Source: Himantopus leucocephalus
Taxonomy: Eukaryota > Chordata > Aves > Charadriiformes > Recurvirostridae
Length of the DNA stretch: 64,000 nt
Direction: 5' to 3'
Assembly: GCA_003993805.1 (NCBI GenBank)
Contig: RSEF01000006.1
Coordinates: forward strand, 26,879,402 to 26,943,401
Every line of letters begins with the position of its first letter. Position 1 is the first letter of the stretch. The notes beneath the pieces were generated by a model that saw only the letters and a list, made by a program, of their open reading frames with translations, had not been told where the DNA came from and ran no database searches. Position numbers and translations under genes: made by a program. Shown in pieces: positions 1 through 13,600 of the stretch.

Positions 1-1495
1 TACATGTAATAACCGGATTATAGGGGTGTGTACCTGAAGACTCCAAGTATGCACTCAAGGCAAATTCACATATGAAATTTTTTTATTATTTTTTTTCTTT
101 TTAATTTTTTTTTAACTCTATTTTATTATTTTTTTTTTTTTAGTCTTATCCTCAATATATCTGGGGATTGGTTTCAGTTTTGGACTAGGAGCATCTCCAA
201 AAGATAGTGGTATCTTCTTCACCCATACTGAATACAGTGGAGACCTTTCATGAAAGGAAATGACTTGGGCCAACACATATTATATATATGCAGAAAGCTA
301 CAGAGATTTAATCTGAGGTGTAGTTTTATTTCAGTTTAGTGAAATCACTGCAGTGGGCTTTAGCTGTGTTTAAATTAGCCTTGTTTTGTGTTACTTTTAG
401 TCAGCTGGGGGCAAGTATAAAGTAAGGCTCCAAGAAACTGAAATAACAGATACTGCTACCGTTGGACTACAGTGGTTTAAAGCATGATTTAAATTAAAAT
501 AGTGCCGCTGCTGCCTCTAGATGATATCTGCAATGCTGGAATCTCTTGTCTGTTGTTCCTTCCTTCATTTAATAGCTGTCATTGACAGTAATCCTAGGAG
601 GTATTTTCTCATCAACTACTTCGTTCTCCTGTGTATCCAGGCCCTAAGTCTGTGCTGAGTGACATTGCACAAAAGCTGTCAGTCGTCGGTATGGCACTCA
701 ACCTGTATAAATTCAGCCATCATGAAGTTACATGTTTAGCTGGAACTAGTCACCTAGACTCTCTATCATCAGGGTACAGGGATGGATATTTGCAGAAGAC
801 GATTCATGTCACCTGTCTCAGTTATCTTAGGATAGGATGTGTTGGTCTCTTGCTGTCTTTCTCTGTCTTTCATTGACTATACAGGAAGCCTGGAAAACTA
901 GCTTAGACTAGACTTACAGCATCTCAGTGACTAGCTTCTGTTCCTTTGGAACTTATTGGAGAGCCACTTCAACCATTGTCCTATCTCCAGAGTGTTCCCG
1001 ATGCTCTTGTGTGCATGTAGGAATTGGTCTCCAATTAGCATCTAGCCTACCATCAACGTAGTGCCTCCCATCTCATTGCCTCTGATGGAGGTACTTGTTG
1101 GACACCACCCATTCAACGAAAGGCTGTGCAAAGCCCTGGCCACTTCAATGACTCATAAACCCCAACCATGCATTGCATTAGATGATCCAAATATGTTCCA
1201 CTTGATATATGCACATTTGGCACTCTGCCCTCCCAAAATCTCTAAACCCAAGATGGGGGAATAACATCTCTTTACAAGTGTAAATATTCAGCTGTTCTAA
1301 GCATTGCTTGTTTATAATTACCTGGTGTTGATTTGAGTCTGGCCACTTCAGGGACTGACAGAACAAAGCTAGGCTTGTTTGGTAAAGTTACGAGTTTGTG
1401 TCCATGCTAATGAAATGGAACTGAGAAGTGGGATGGAGTGTAATATAAATCACTCTTATCAGCCGAGTTTCCTAATCCAACCTTCTCTGTTGCAG
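1..1495 (+). other. SORCS3: SORCS3 intron, 3' end of the one upstream of exon a
   Basis: This is non-coding intron sequence. A T-rich low-complexity tract lies at about 78-141. I looked for the preceding exon (the 10CC end and PKD start) and did not see it, so it lies outside the window. Confidence 0.8.
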
Positions 1496-1682
1496 GGCGA
1501 TCTCCAAAGGACAAACATTCAGCTTGATTTTGGAGATGGCATTGCAGTATCCTATGCTAATTTCAGCCCTGTTGAGGATGGCATCCGACATGTGTATAAG
1601 AGTGCTGGAATCTTTCAGGTGACGGCGTATGCAGAGAACAGCCTGGGCTCTGACACTGCTGTTCTCTTCCTGCATGTGGTCT
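1496..1682 (+). CDS. SORCS3: SORCS3 exon a: PKD domain
   Basis: The acceptor is a pyrimidine-rich run ending in TGCAG and the donor is GTAAGT. The exon is 187 nt, starts on a codon boundary (GGC GAT CTC) and ends after the first base of a Cys codon. It encodes 62 residues starting GDLQRTNIQLDFGDG. The FGDG turn and the later HVYKSAGIFQVT strand are the hallmark of a PKD (Ig-like) fold. An NFS sequon is present. The frame stays open into the intron up to 1819, but the strong donor and the continuation in the next exon fix the end. Confidence 0.93.
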
Positions 1683-4600
1683 GTAAGTACTTCCAGCTGC
1701 TAAATTCCTTGGGTGAAAACCTGACCTCACTGAAAATCCCTGCAACTTCAGTGGGGCCTAAGAATACATCCAAATGCACCATCATACGAAGCTCATGCTC
1801 TTCCAAAGGCTTGGACTTTTAGACACTTTTCTATCTTGTTAAGTAAACTTTAGTGAATGAAGAGGAAGAGAAGTTTCTTTTAACACAAGTATATTCGCAG
1901 TCCTCACAGATAGAAAAGTTTGACAAAGTTTCTCAGTCTTTCTGAAAGGGTCAGAGACCAAACACCATATGAAACAAAGTCCAAATGTGTGTTTTCGATA
2001 CACTTCTAATACCAAGAGATTTAGATTAATCTACTAAATTTTGAGTCAGTGATTCAGGATTTGGGAGTTTACTGTGCGTATTAAATAATAAAGCATTATG
2101 CTGAGTATACTTCCTGGGACATGAATGTACTGCAGGTTAATGTGCTATTTTTCATATTTCAAGTGTTTGACATGCATCCCTGACTTATTCCTCCTGGTTA
2201 GGAGATCAATGCAATTTCTCTCCACTTAGCAGATGAACAGACTCAAATATAAAGCCCCCAATTGGCTTTCTCAAAGCCACAGGAGAGAGCAGAGGGTGTG
2301 GAACGCAGGATGAGACCAGGAAGATCCCAGTTTGTTGTCCTGCTCTCAGACTACTAGATCTCCTGTGCAGAGAGCATTATTTGTGTTCAGATCTACCTCA
2401 TCAGTTTTGCCCCTAATGGTGTTCACAGCCATGTCTGTCTTCCCCCTTAGCCTGTCAGAATGTCTTCTGGCCTGTCTATCTTTCACTTGAATTTTCTGCT
2501 GGAAGAAAGCAAGTCAGAAATTTCCAAAACTCAAGAACTTTTTTCTTCTTTTTAATTTCAAGCTCCCTGTGTGAAGGATTAAATGTTCCTTGAAGCTTTT
2601 ATTATGCTCATAATTCCCTCAAAGTCAATCATGGCTGCATTTAACAACCTGTTATTAGACCATTAACTGTTTTTTCCTTCACCTTGGGCCATTAGCTGAC
2701 AGAAGTGATGGTTACATGATAATAACAACCAGCTTTGTATGGATTATCTGATTTTTCTCATAGGAGCTGCATTTTCATGCTGAGGATTTTAGAGCAGAAT
2801 GCAATGAGGGGCAGTTGCTTGGCCTGGTTGTATTACTTTACCCTCTTCTTCCTCAGCCTCTCAGATCTCTCCTTTGACTTTTATATCATTCTTAGGTGGC
2901 CAACTTATTATCATTATCTCCAGGGAAATATTTTGCAAGCATTTACATTCATGCTAACACTGAAATAAGATGATACCTCAGTAGTAGACCTGTAATATAT
3001 TTGGATGTGCTAGTCAATATAGGAGGTTTGTCCTTGAAGCTCAAATGTACAGAGAAAAATGCCTACTATATAAATCATCCTTATTATGTGATCTGTCTGG
3101 TGCTGGAATCCTGTGCAGAAAAAAAAAAAAAAAGGAAAAAGAAGCTGCTTGGTCTCAAGCAACAGCAGTTTTCTACCCTGCAGCTTTATCAGAAGTCAGT
3201 CAACTTTTCACCTTTCTGGAATCTGCTGTCAAGCTGCTCATCTCTTCATTTAAAGGAAGTGAAGATATTAGTGTTTTTCCTCTTACATTCACTGCCACAA
3301 AATATTTGGGGGCACCTGCTATTCTTGGGAACCCAGAGTGCTTGCTATGGGCAAAGATCAGGAGTGACTTGCTGGTAGAGAGCCCTTGGGAAAGGGGGGG
3401 AAAAAAAAAGAACAAGTTTTAACGAGCCAAAAGCAATAATAGTGTCCCATTGGGCTCAGAGCTGTGTGTTCCAGTGGTAAAAGAACAGCTCTTGCTCTCC
3501 AAAATCCTTGTAAACCAAGTAGGTGGAGGAGTGATTAATGTCCCCATTTCATGCTTGAAGAACTGAGAGGTAACACAAGAAGATCGTCTAAGTTAAAATC
3601 GGCAGATTTCTTGCTTCCCAGAATTAATGCCTTACAAAAATAAAATTTCACTTCTATCTTATTTCATCCTTTGCTTCTCACAGTGATCCCACAGTCTATC
3701 AGTTTGCTGTTTTAAAAAGTACCATCCAGAAAGACTCAGTAACACTGTCTGATGTGCAGCAGTTATCAGCTCAAATACAGTACCAGTAAAAACAAAAAAT
3801 TAAACAAGAAGGAAAACAACGGAGATAGTAAAAGCTTTAAACAAGCTAGCAAACAAAACCTCAGTATTTTTTACGTATGTTGTTTTTTCTGGGGAGGAAC
3901 TTGCTTCTTAGTTCTGGACTGCATGCACAGGACTCATTCTGGATATTTGCATTTATTAGACACAACTTTGCATTGATATTTTGTTATTTATTAAGTCTTT
4001 CAGAAACAAGTTCTTCTGACAAGTAAGTGCTTTAATGTGCCAATGCACACATTTTTCAAGTAGTTCCTGACTTTTTGCTAGCGGTAACTGACTCCCTAAA
4101 GACTTCTCAAGGTCAGGCCAAAGTCAAAAAGATACCAAGCATTTCCAAAATCAGAAGTCTTTCTTTTGTAGACCTTCTAAAAAACAGTCAGAGTGCATTT
4201 AATCAAGTCACAAATGCCTCATATATAATCAGGTTTAAGCCATCTTGGTTAAAATGATTTTCCCAGAAATCTTAGTAGCTCAGTGGATGTATTTTCAAGA
4301 AAACACCTTCTTTGTCTCATGTCCTATCCCTCAAGCTTTCAGTAGCAGCTTACCTGATCCAGTGCAAAGCCAGTTCATTGCTCTCCCTCAAACTGCACTT
4401 AAAAAATTCTTCTAAACACAGTGTTGACCCTGCCTGAAATTAGCACTGTGGAAAATGTTCATTTCTGGCTCGCCTAGAATTAAGAGTGAGGAAAAAAATG
4501 TATGATTTTGCTTATTAAGCTGATATCTTTTTCCGTTGCTTATTGACTGCTGAAATTATCTTGTATTGCTGTAATAGTATCACTGCTGACATAGGACATT

Positions 4601-7600
4601 TGATTTGATTTATTTAAAGGAAAGGTCCTCGCTGTTCACAGCTGCGCAGGGAGGATTTAACTCAAAGCCTCTAATAATGAATTCTCTCTTCCCACAGGTC
4701 CAGTGGAGCACGTCCATCTGAGTGTCCCCTTTGTCGCCATCAGAAATAAAGATGTCAACCTTACTGCAGTAGTTTGGCCCAGCCAGGCAGGCACACTTAC
4801 CTACTTCTGGTGGTTTGGCAACAGCACCAAGGTACAGCTGCCCTTTGGTTCCTTTTTACTTTCTAAGCTTGCTGCACCAGACAGGGAACTCTCTCAGCCC
4901 TAATAAAAACTTGCCTTTGCTTGGTTTGTGGTTTAGTTTTTTTCTTTGTCTAAAAAGGGTTGTCATTATCTGAACTTCAACCTTTGTGAGCTTATTTCCT
5001 CCTGTCTCGTGTTGTTCTTAGGAGTCATTACTTTTTTACATCTGGTTGTTATCAGCCCTACTGAGCTTTGAAGACCACTGTTATTACCAGCATTCGCTTG
5101 CAACTTAACTGAATTGTATACCACTATATATGGGATAACACTGGCTTTCAACACAGTGTTTAAAAACTGCTGGTGTTCAAATAACCATGGGGGTTTCCAT
5201 TATGTACCAGTATGCAGTATATAATGCTTGATTCCAACACAATACTTTAAAGCTGTTGGTGTTCAAATAACTGGTTGTATCTAGAATTTCAATCTGGACC
5301 CTCCATGAATTTTTTGTGTCCATCCGTGACTATTGTTGACAGTCTTGGATATATTACAAGTCTTATGAGGAGCGGCTGAGGGGCTGTTTAGCCTGGAGAA
5401 GAGGAGGCTGAGGGGAGACCTNNNNNNNNNNNNNNNNNNNNNNNNNNNNNNNNNNNNNNNNNNNNNNNNNNNNNNNNNNNNNNNNNNNNNNNNNNNNNNN
5501 NNNNNNNNNNNNNNNNNNNNNCCTTCCAACCTTAACAATTCTATGATTCTGTGATTCTATGATTAGAGAGAGACATGAGACTTCTTTGTAGTGAATTTTC
5601 AAATGATTGGCAAAAATTTATTAGAAAGAGCTTTTTGATCAATAATTAAAGTGAATGAAACTAGCAGTTGCAGTCATGCTTTCAAACAGAGAGAGCAGGA
5701 TTCCTTATTAGCTACAGTTTTTATTGTGGGCTTTAGGAGTGAGAAGCTGATGCACAGGGAGTATCCTCCATTATTCCAGTTGTGAAATGTACAGCTGATA
5801 ATTTTGCTATGTAGCGTCTGCTGTTATTTATAAAAGCAGTTTAAGTCACATCGTCTATATTATTGAGTTGCAGTTGACGGTGTGCACTGAGGTGAGATCA
5901 CAGCAGAAAAAAATGGGAATTTTACATGAAATATGGAACTTGAGATAAAAAATAGCAGGCACGCAAGTATTTTATTTTCGTTTTGACAAGGCTGCTTGCG
6001 TTTTAACCTCTTACCCTAGCTACCAACAGTAGCAGGAGGAAAAAAAAACAAACCAGTAAATGCTGTGTCTACTGGGATTTTACATCAAGTTAGGAAGCTT
6101 ACTGTAAGAACTCACCTATTTTTGTGGAAGCATAATTGAGGCAGCGGAAGAGCTCAGGAACAAAACCCACTTACTATACTTGGCAAGTTGCTGTGCCCTA
6201 GCTGGGCTACGGCAACTACCCACAGACACGTGTCTAGTCCATGAGAAGTACCAGGTAATTCCACATAGTTTATACTGCACTGAAAGAGGGTTGCAAAATC
6301 ATGTTACAGTTCAGATATTTTTGTCTCGATGCTCACACATGGACAGCCATTTAAGTACATCTGAGACAATTTAGGTACTGGTAACTTGATCATCCGCTTA
6401 AGCCCTCCAGTGTACCCAGGTGTCAGAGTTTTCCTGCCATTGTTCTTGTCCTTAGTGTAGAAGTTGTGAATAGGGCCTTGAAAAAAGATGTTTTGAAATA
6501 AAAAGTCATCTAGAAAAGGTAGAGCAAAGCAGTGGTGTTTGCTGAAGATTTCTGTGCAGCTCTCATGGTGCTCGCATCTGGGCTGTAATATGATCCGTTA
6601 TCTGTTTTACCTTCTAGCTTAAGTTTCAGACCCATAGGCAACAGAGTACAAGCAGATATGGATGTGTTTGGGATGGATGCTTTGGACATAGCTGCACATG
6701 GAGTAGCTGATCCCTATGACACCTTGGAGTGACTGTACATGTTGCTGATATATGTTGAGGTGTGGATTAGTGAAGATGGTGCCACTTAACTGTGGCCAAG
6801 TCAAAGACCCAGAGCACTTTTCATCCTTTGCAAAGCATTATCTCCAGCTACCTCGTGAAATGTACTTCAGCTCTGACAGAAATACGGCAAAGGATATAGG
6901 CATAACAGCAGCAGCCACCTTTTTTTTTTTTCAGGACAACAGTCTGCATCACATCAAAATTCGTTCTGGGATGTTCAATGTACATGTCAGATCCTTCTCT
7001 GTGCCCACTCATGGGCAAACTGTGGGGCTTGAAGTACGAGTGGAAGATGGGGATACTGATTTGTGTGTGAATTAAAGGATGAGGAGTGTAATAGTGTGCG
7101 TAGTGACTGGTATTGTTAGGTGATATATTCTTGTTCCATGCTGAGGGATTGCAGCTTCTCTTCCTGTTCAGCCCGTAGGCATCCCAGGCAGAACCAGATG
7201 TGTCTTGTATCACTGTGCAGTCTCACTAAGGTACTCTCTGTGCTGCTGCACAGGCGAATGTTGTCTTAGAGTCAAATGACCTGGCTGAGGTACTTCTGCT
7301 GCCCTCCCCACCCTGCTGGAACCATTGCACTGAATTTCTAGTGTGCTAATTTTTGCCGTATACCCAAAGGCCAGTTTGCTTGGATTAACACAGGTCCAGT
7401 TTAATAAATGTGTCCAGCTGTCTAATAGGTTTGAGCAAATGAACCTTAAACTGCTTGATTTAATTTAGAGTTAGTTTCCAGGTCTTGGTGCTTGAATTAA
7501 AATTAAGGAGTTGGCTGAATGTTAAAACTCCATGATGGAGGTGAAATCATCCATGATAATGGAATGTCCAGCATACACTCATACAAAAAAGGAACAATTG

Positions 7601-10600
7601 TAATTTTAAAGGCCAGAGAGGTTCCTCTGATCTGCATTTGCACAGAATTACAACCTGTAACATCTAGGAAGAGTGCTAATATCACTGCAGTTTGATATAG
7701 GGCAATTCGGCTTGTCGAGGATGTGCATATATCGAAGTATATGTTAGCTGGGCCTCCAGGGCTGGCACAAGCTGGCAGCCTTGTTGACTCGGTCTGTGCG
7801 TTCTATGTAATTAAACAGGATTATTTTTTTTTTCTACTGCTTTTTCAGCTCACGGTTTTGGGGGTCCAAAGGAAGGTGGCATTCTGCAGGGAGGGAAATG
7901 TGTTTGCCAGTCTGACCTATGCCGGTGGAGATTTCGATTTGGCTATGAAAATGGCATATATGGCCACTGCTGTGAAACGCAGGCAGGTTGTCAGTCTGGT
8001 GGGATGAAGTGTAAGAACTGGAAGGTGTATGTTTAGGGGTTTTCCTCTGGAAACAAACTGGCAGTGTAGTGAATGTACAATAGCAATGGTACAATGGCTT
8101 TATCTGCGCTCTTAGACCTCTGTGTGCTTTCGCACTGGAGGCTAGTATCATTATTTCACTTTAAATGGTTTAATCTAAACCAAGAGATTTGTCTATAGGC
8201 CAGCTGTCAAATCCATGGCACTGTGAAGGTTAGACCTTCGAGTTTCAATATACAAATCTCTTTTCCCAAACATGGTGCACTTTTCTCATCTAGATGTGCA
8301 TGGGTGCAAGAGTTTCCTGTGCAAAGAGGAGAGCTGTAGTGCTATCAAAGACATTATTGTTTGAGAAGGTGCAGATAAAGTCAGCCTTCTCTGCTAGGGC
8401 TCTGAACTGGCTAAATTCAGGTCAACTTTACTCTGGAAACCATTCAGCCACCTTCAGACAGCATTGTCCGCAGGTATTACGCCATGCTTTCAGCCCTGTT
8501 AGCATGGTTTGCCAGCTTATGGTTGGAGCTGGCTTACAGGCTGAAGCATGGGCAGGGCAATGCTGGGTGCCCTCACGCTGACCTGAGCAGAGTTGCTCTG
8601 AGGTAGATAGATGGCTTTGTGCACATAAGAGCACGGGCTGACCCTGAATCTGAACAATATGGATTATCTGAAGAAACATCTGCATCTTCGGTTTATGTTC
8701 AGTGCTGGTTTGAGCTGGACCCTGTGTTTTGTACAGCTGGTATAGCAACTGTGCTGAGTGTGCGTGCGTGTGTCCAACACTGCATTCTGCAGCACTAATT
8801 CTGCAGTTGCTGACTATGCTCTACTGAGGTGTTCATAGCATAATGGGTTGCAGTTCAGTGGAAGAATTTACTGAAGGAATTTACAGGAAGCATTTACTGA
8901 AGTGAGATAAACTTTTGCCTGTGGGACAGTTTTCACTAAGTGGTGTTTGGACCACGTGTAGGTCTTAGCAGGACATGCAAGCTCGGAACACCATCCCTGT
9001 ATCAGGGAGGAAGGATGTCATGGCCTGGTGGATTAGTCAGGTGCATGTTATGATCCTGAGTTAATCTCACCCTGATTGATATCGCCGTCTGTGTTTACCT
9101 CTTGCAGCCCCTCATCACCCTGGAGAGCAGCATCTCATACACCTTTGCTGTGGAGGGGATGAACACCGTCACTGTGCAAGTTGCTGCCGGCAGTACCCTC
9201 ATCCAAGACACCAAGGAGATCGCGGTGCACGGTACCCTGAGCCTTTTACAATCAGATCTCAGGGGGGTATCTAGAGGTGAAGAACAGGCTGAACCAAAAT
9301 GAACTCTGTGAACTCCCTAGTGCCTGGAGGAACCTCTGAAGACAAACTGTAAACAGAGTAGCTCAGATATGTCATGATCACAAAATACAGAAGTGAATTG
9401 GATGGGGCAGCTAGCCAAATCTGTAAGCTCAGCCCTGTCATAAAGTGGCTGGTGTCTCCTTTGCCCGTTAGGCTGTCTGTACACCCTGACTGGGAACTCC
9501 CAAAAGAAAAAACCCTTAGAGCTGTAGCCAGACTGACCTTTCCTCTGCTTCCTAGCTGTGGAAATAAGTAATCATAGTGCATCATTGAGGTGGTCTTGAA
9601 TACAGCTGGTGTTTCTCTTCCTACAGTGACTGTATAAGCATGAGGGGTCTGGAGGGGTCTGGAAAACAGGTGGCAGAAATGACTCTGTTGTTTGCATCTC
9701 TGCCCATCTCCCATGCCACAGCTGGAGGTCTGAGTATGTCCACTAGACTTTCCTGTGGGTAATGTTTGGTATGTTCTTGCCATGTCTGCACATTATAGGC
9801 TCCAAAAAGCACCCTTTGACAGACCACGGAGCTTAACCTATTTGGGGCTTGATAAGGGCTGAGTGGAAGGGCTCTCTCAGCAGTTTTGGCCAGGACTTCG
9901 AGATTTCTCCAGAGAATAATTTCCATCCTGGGCTAGTCTTCATTTTCCTTATCCAGTTATTGGCATCCAGCGTTTGAGAGCAAGCTTTTCTTTAGATAGC
10001 AAGTTTTATTGAGAGACCTGGGCTTCAAACAACTCGACTTGCGCTGTGTAGTTGAACTATGTGTGTCTTGTTTCAGTAATTAAATATAAATAAATGTCCT
10101 GCTGGTGACTGGAAAGCTGCATGCTCAGATTTAACAACCAGCTAAATAGATATTTATTGATTGCCTGGCTGTGAAATGCAATGAGTTTTAATAATTTGTT
10201 AATATGATTTAGTAATACCCAAACTCGCTATTGGCAAATGTGAGTAACCCTCTACTTGATCATTTTGAGCATTGCAAAATGCAGTGTTTACTTCTGGGAA
10301 ACTTGTGCCTTTCCACTAGTTTCTGGAATAGACCTGAATAAAGCGTATCTGAGAGGGGTCCCCACAGGTGATCTCGATCTTTTGTCCTGGTAGGTCCCAC
10401 AGAGTGCTCCTCCCTCTCTATTTTTAAACACCTTGTAAGAAATTTTGCCATTCTGTTTAAAAGATCTAAAGCTTTGGGCATTATCTCAAAGAGAAATTGA
10501 TCCAGCTGGAATGTCCAAATAGTCCTATGCAGCACCATGCTGCAGACTGACCTGGTCTAAGGACGGAGTCCTTCCAGACCCCGAGCCTGGTGATCAGTTC

Positions 10601-13600
10601 AAGTCTGAGTACATAAAAAAGTGACACCTTTGGTAAACACGCTCTCTGTTAAATTGCTATACTAATCTGTGTCTTGTGTTAAGTTATTATGGCTCTAGGC
10701 AGGAAGGCATGGCTTTCTGATGTCAGCAGTGGGAGAGATTTATTCAGGGTTTTCTCAAATTGTGATTAACAGACCACAGTTTACTCAAAAAGTAAATTGG
10801 ACATGGTACTGAGGGTTAAAAAGTCAAAGTCTTTATACATCAGGCTATGGGTTAAGCCTTCAGAACTTGACAGAGTTTCCCTGCTCTCTTTGATGCTTGT
10901 TTTATTTAAAAATATACTGCACTATCTAAAAAGAAAGAACAGATCTTGCAAAAGATGCAACATAAATGCTATGCTGGCACATCCCTGCTGTTCTGTGGAT
11001 TTCCTCATTTATACTCTTGCTGGTTTATCTTGATCTAAAACTGGTACCTTCTTACAAATGATTAATGGTACTTATTTGAAGTGTCCAGAGATCAGGTGCT
11101 TCAAGGTGAGGCACAGCATCTCTCCAAAAACAGAAAGGAGAGTCTTCTACCCAGAGAACTTAAATCTGAGTATGATTCCCATCCTGGATCCGTGCCTCCC
11201 ACTGGCCCAAATCCATTGTGCACATTTATCATAAGGATTCCAGGCTTGGTCTCTGGTGACACCAGAGGGGAGAGTTGGAATTGATGAAAAAATTAAATTG
11301 TTCTGTATTTGAAGTCTAGGAAGTTTTTCTTACTCCCTGCCATCAGTCAATTAGGAAGTAATTTCAAAGTGTTTCATGAATAGCCATTGCTTGATTAGCC
11401 AGTCATTAGCACCAGTGGGCTCTGATTTGTTGGGGTATTAACCACTCATGGCTTCCCTCCAGGAGAGCAAACAGATAATACCTGCTTTTGAAAACATTAC
11501 TTACAGTAAGTGTTTGTTCTGCAGAGCACAATGTGTGCAATTGCCCAAACCTTCCAAATTTCAGCCGGATGCCACCTTATTTACTGGTCAGCTTCCTTGT
11601 AAGCAGAATCTCATGAAGTTAAGTGGCAAAATTATGAAGCCCAGAGGCATCACGAAGGGAAGGCATCGTCTCACCTCTCATTCTTGCTTCCATTTCTTCT
11701 GGGAAAAGCCACAAGCTGGCGTTAGGGCAAAATGTCCTTTATAAGAATTCTTTCCTTGCAAGCTTTCTGTCCTGCTCAGTGTTAGCAGCTCTTTTTCTTC
11801 CTTCAGCCTTTCCTCTCTCACCTGCTTTAAGATAATTTCATTATGGTCTTCCTGTTGTCTTCTGCACTCTTGGCTGTACCCTGAACACTGCCCATTTAAT
11901 CGTCATAAATACTGTTTTCCTATTCCAGAGTATTTCCAGTCTCAGCTCCTGTCATTTTCTCCCAACTTGGACTACCATAACCCTGACATCCCTGAATGGA
12001 GACAAGACATTGGCAAAGTCATCAAGAGAGCTCTAGCACAGGTGAGCATCTGTTTCCTCCTCTGTACTAACATCGACTAGACTGTTAAAAAATACCCTTT
12101 TTCAACATGCCAGCCCAAAAGAATGGGAAAGAACAGCAGTAATGAAGCTATCATTTTAAATCGATAAAAAGATTCTTAATATGCTGGATCTTTTTACAGA
12201 GGCAAACTATATTGGGAATTCTGTGGAAATATTATAATTACTTTTATTAATGTTTCTGTGGTGCTTTTTAGCTTTTAATATCCCTGAGGATTTTACAAAT
12301 TCTAGATTGTAATAGTATCATTATTATTCTTATTTTGCCAAATTGATATTACAGTATCTGTTGTTTTCTACTCCAAATGTTTGGGTGGTGTTGCTGTATG
12401 TTGTTAAACAGCTGATCCACTTCATCCCAGAAGACAGACGTTGTAGTATGTTGGATGCATGAGGAAGATATTTTTACCTCTTCCTGATCCTCAGTCAGGA
12501 GTTCCGTCTGCAGCTAAGTGTGGCAATGGGTGAACGTTGTAAAGCTCTACTCCGTTTCCAACTGGGGCAAAAAAATGAGGATTCAGAAGGAAAATAAACT
12601 TACCTTTAAAATACAGGACGAAGAGAGAGACTTCTGTGGGTGGAAGATACTGAATCTTCCTTTGGGATTAATTAGAATATGTAAACGAGCACTCATATTT
12701 TTGCAGGAAAGGGGACAGAATAATTTATGATATCAAATAGACGGGGACTTTGGTTTTGTGTGAAATCAGGAGATAGATTTAGGCAAGCTTTTGTGATTTT
12801 TACATTCTGCCAAAAATATATCTTGCTTTTTTTTTTGCTTCAGCTACAGCTGTTCTTAAACATGGAGGCTGATTATTTTTACCAGGAAAGTACATTCCTG
12901 CTCAGCTTTTCTCATCTGCAGCCCACTCAAAATTCACAGTTTATAAGAGTTTCCTTGATTGTTTTCCCATCCGAAGAAAACACTAAGTTCATGTGTTTAA
13001 ACTGTTGTTCCCTTTTACTGTATTCAGAGTCAAGCTTGCAGAAAAAAGAAAATAATTAGGTTGTAACTATGAATGGTTACAGAGAACAGTAGAAATCAGG
13101 TAGGAGTGCTGGCTTGTATATCCTTTTGTGACTACTTGGTTGCAGCCTGTGGTCTGTGCCTACTGGATGGATCACAAGGAATGGGCTGCTCCATTGATAC
13201 ATTTCAATTCAGGAATGAGGCCAAGGAAATTGAGGTGGGGTAGGACCGGGGAGCTAATGAGGTTAACCTCATATAGCAGAGAGTTTCTGAGGGAGGAGAG
13301 GCTTCCTGCCCTACTGAGGATGCACAGCTTGGGTTTGGGGAGAGAGGGCAGTAGCCTCAGTGGGCAGGTCATGCTGGAGACAGCTGTGAGAGTCAGGTGT
13401 GGAACTGACTCTTGGTTCAGCAAACTGAGCAGTTCCTTGCACAGCCCTCCTGATCAGCCCCAGTAGTAAGAAGTCTCCCACTGGAGACATTAAGTTATTC
13501 ATGTATGGCAAATGTGGAGCCCCATAACCTGATGTTAGAAGGTGATTACATGCAATTTTCTTCCTATGTCCCTGTTAGTAGCACACTTACCAGTGGTTGC

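Larger units (their letters stand above)
1683..4697 (+). other. SORCS3: SORCS3 intron a-b (3015 bp)
   Basis: Canonical GT-AG intron. It carries two MIR-like remnants (near 2.2-2.36 kb and 3.53-3.6 kb, listed separately) and an A-rich tract at about 3119-3143. No other exon is seen. Confidence 0.85.
4832..9107 (+). other. SORCS3: SORCS3 intron b-c (4276 bp plus unknown gap length)
   Basis: GT-AG intron holding a local duplication (5147-5271), a CR1 fragment interrupted by the assembly gap (5364-5564), and otherwise single-copy-looking sequence. An open + frame at 6752-7072 has no splice context or recognised family and is not called a gene. Confidence 0.8.

Noticed and set aside
3001..3420. 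Overlapping + strand frames of 125 codons
   Set aside because: Both run through an A-rich tract in an intron and show no family resemblance.
9271..9783. Antisense open frame of 170 codons in a SORCS3 intron
   Set aside because: Overlaps nothing recognisable and lacks motifs; the length can occur by chance in a window of this size.
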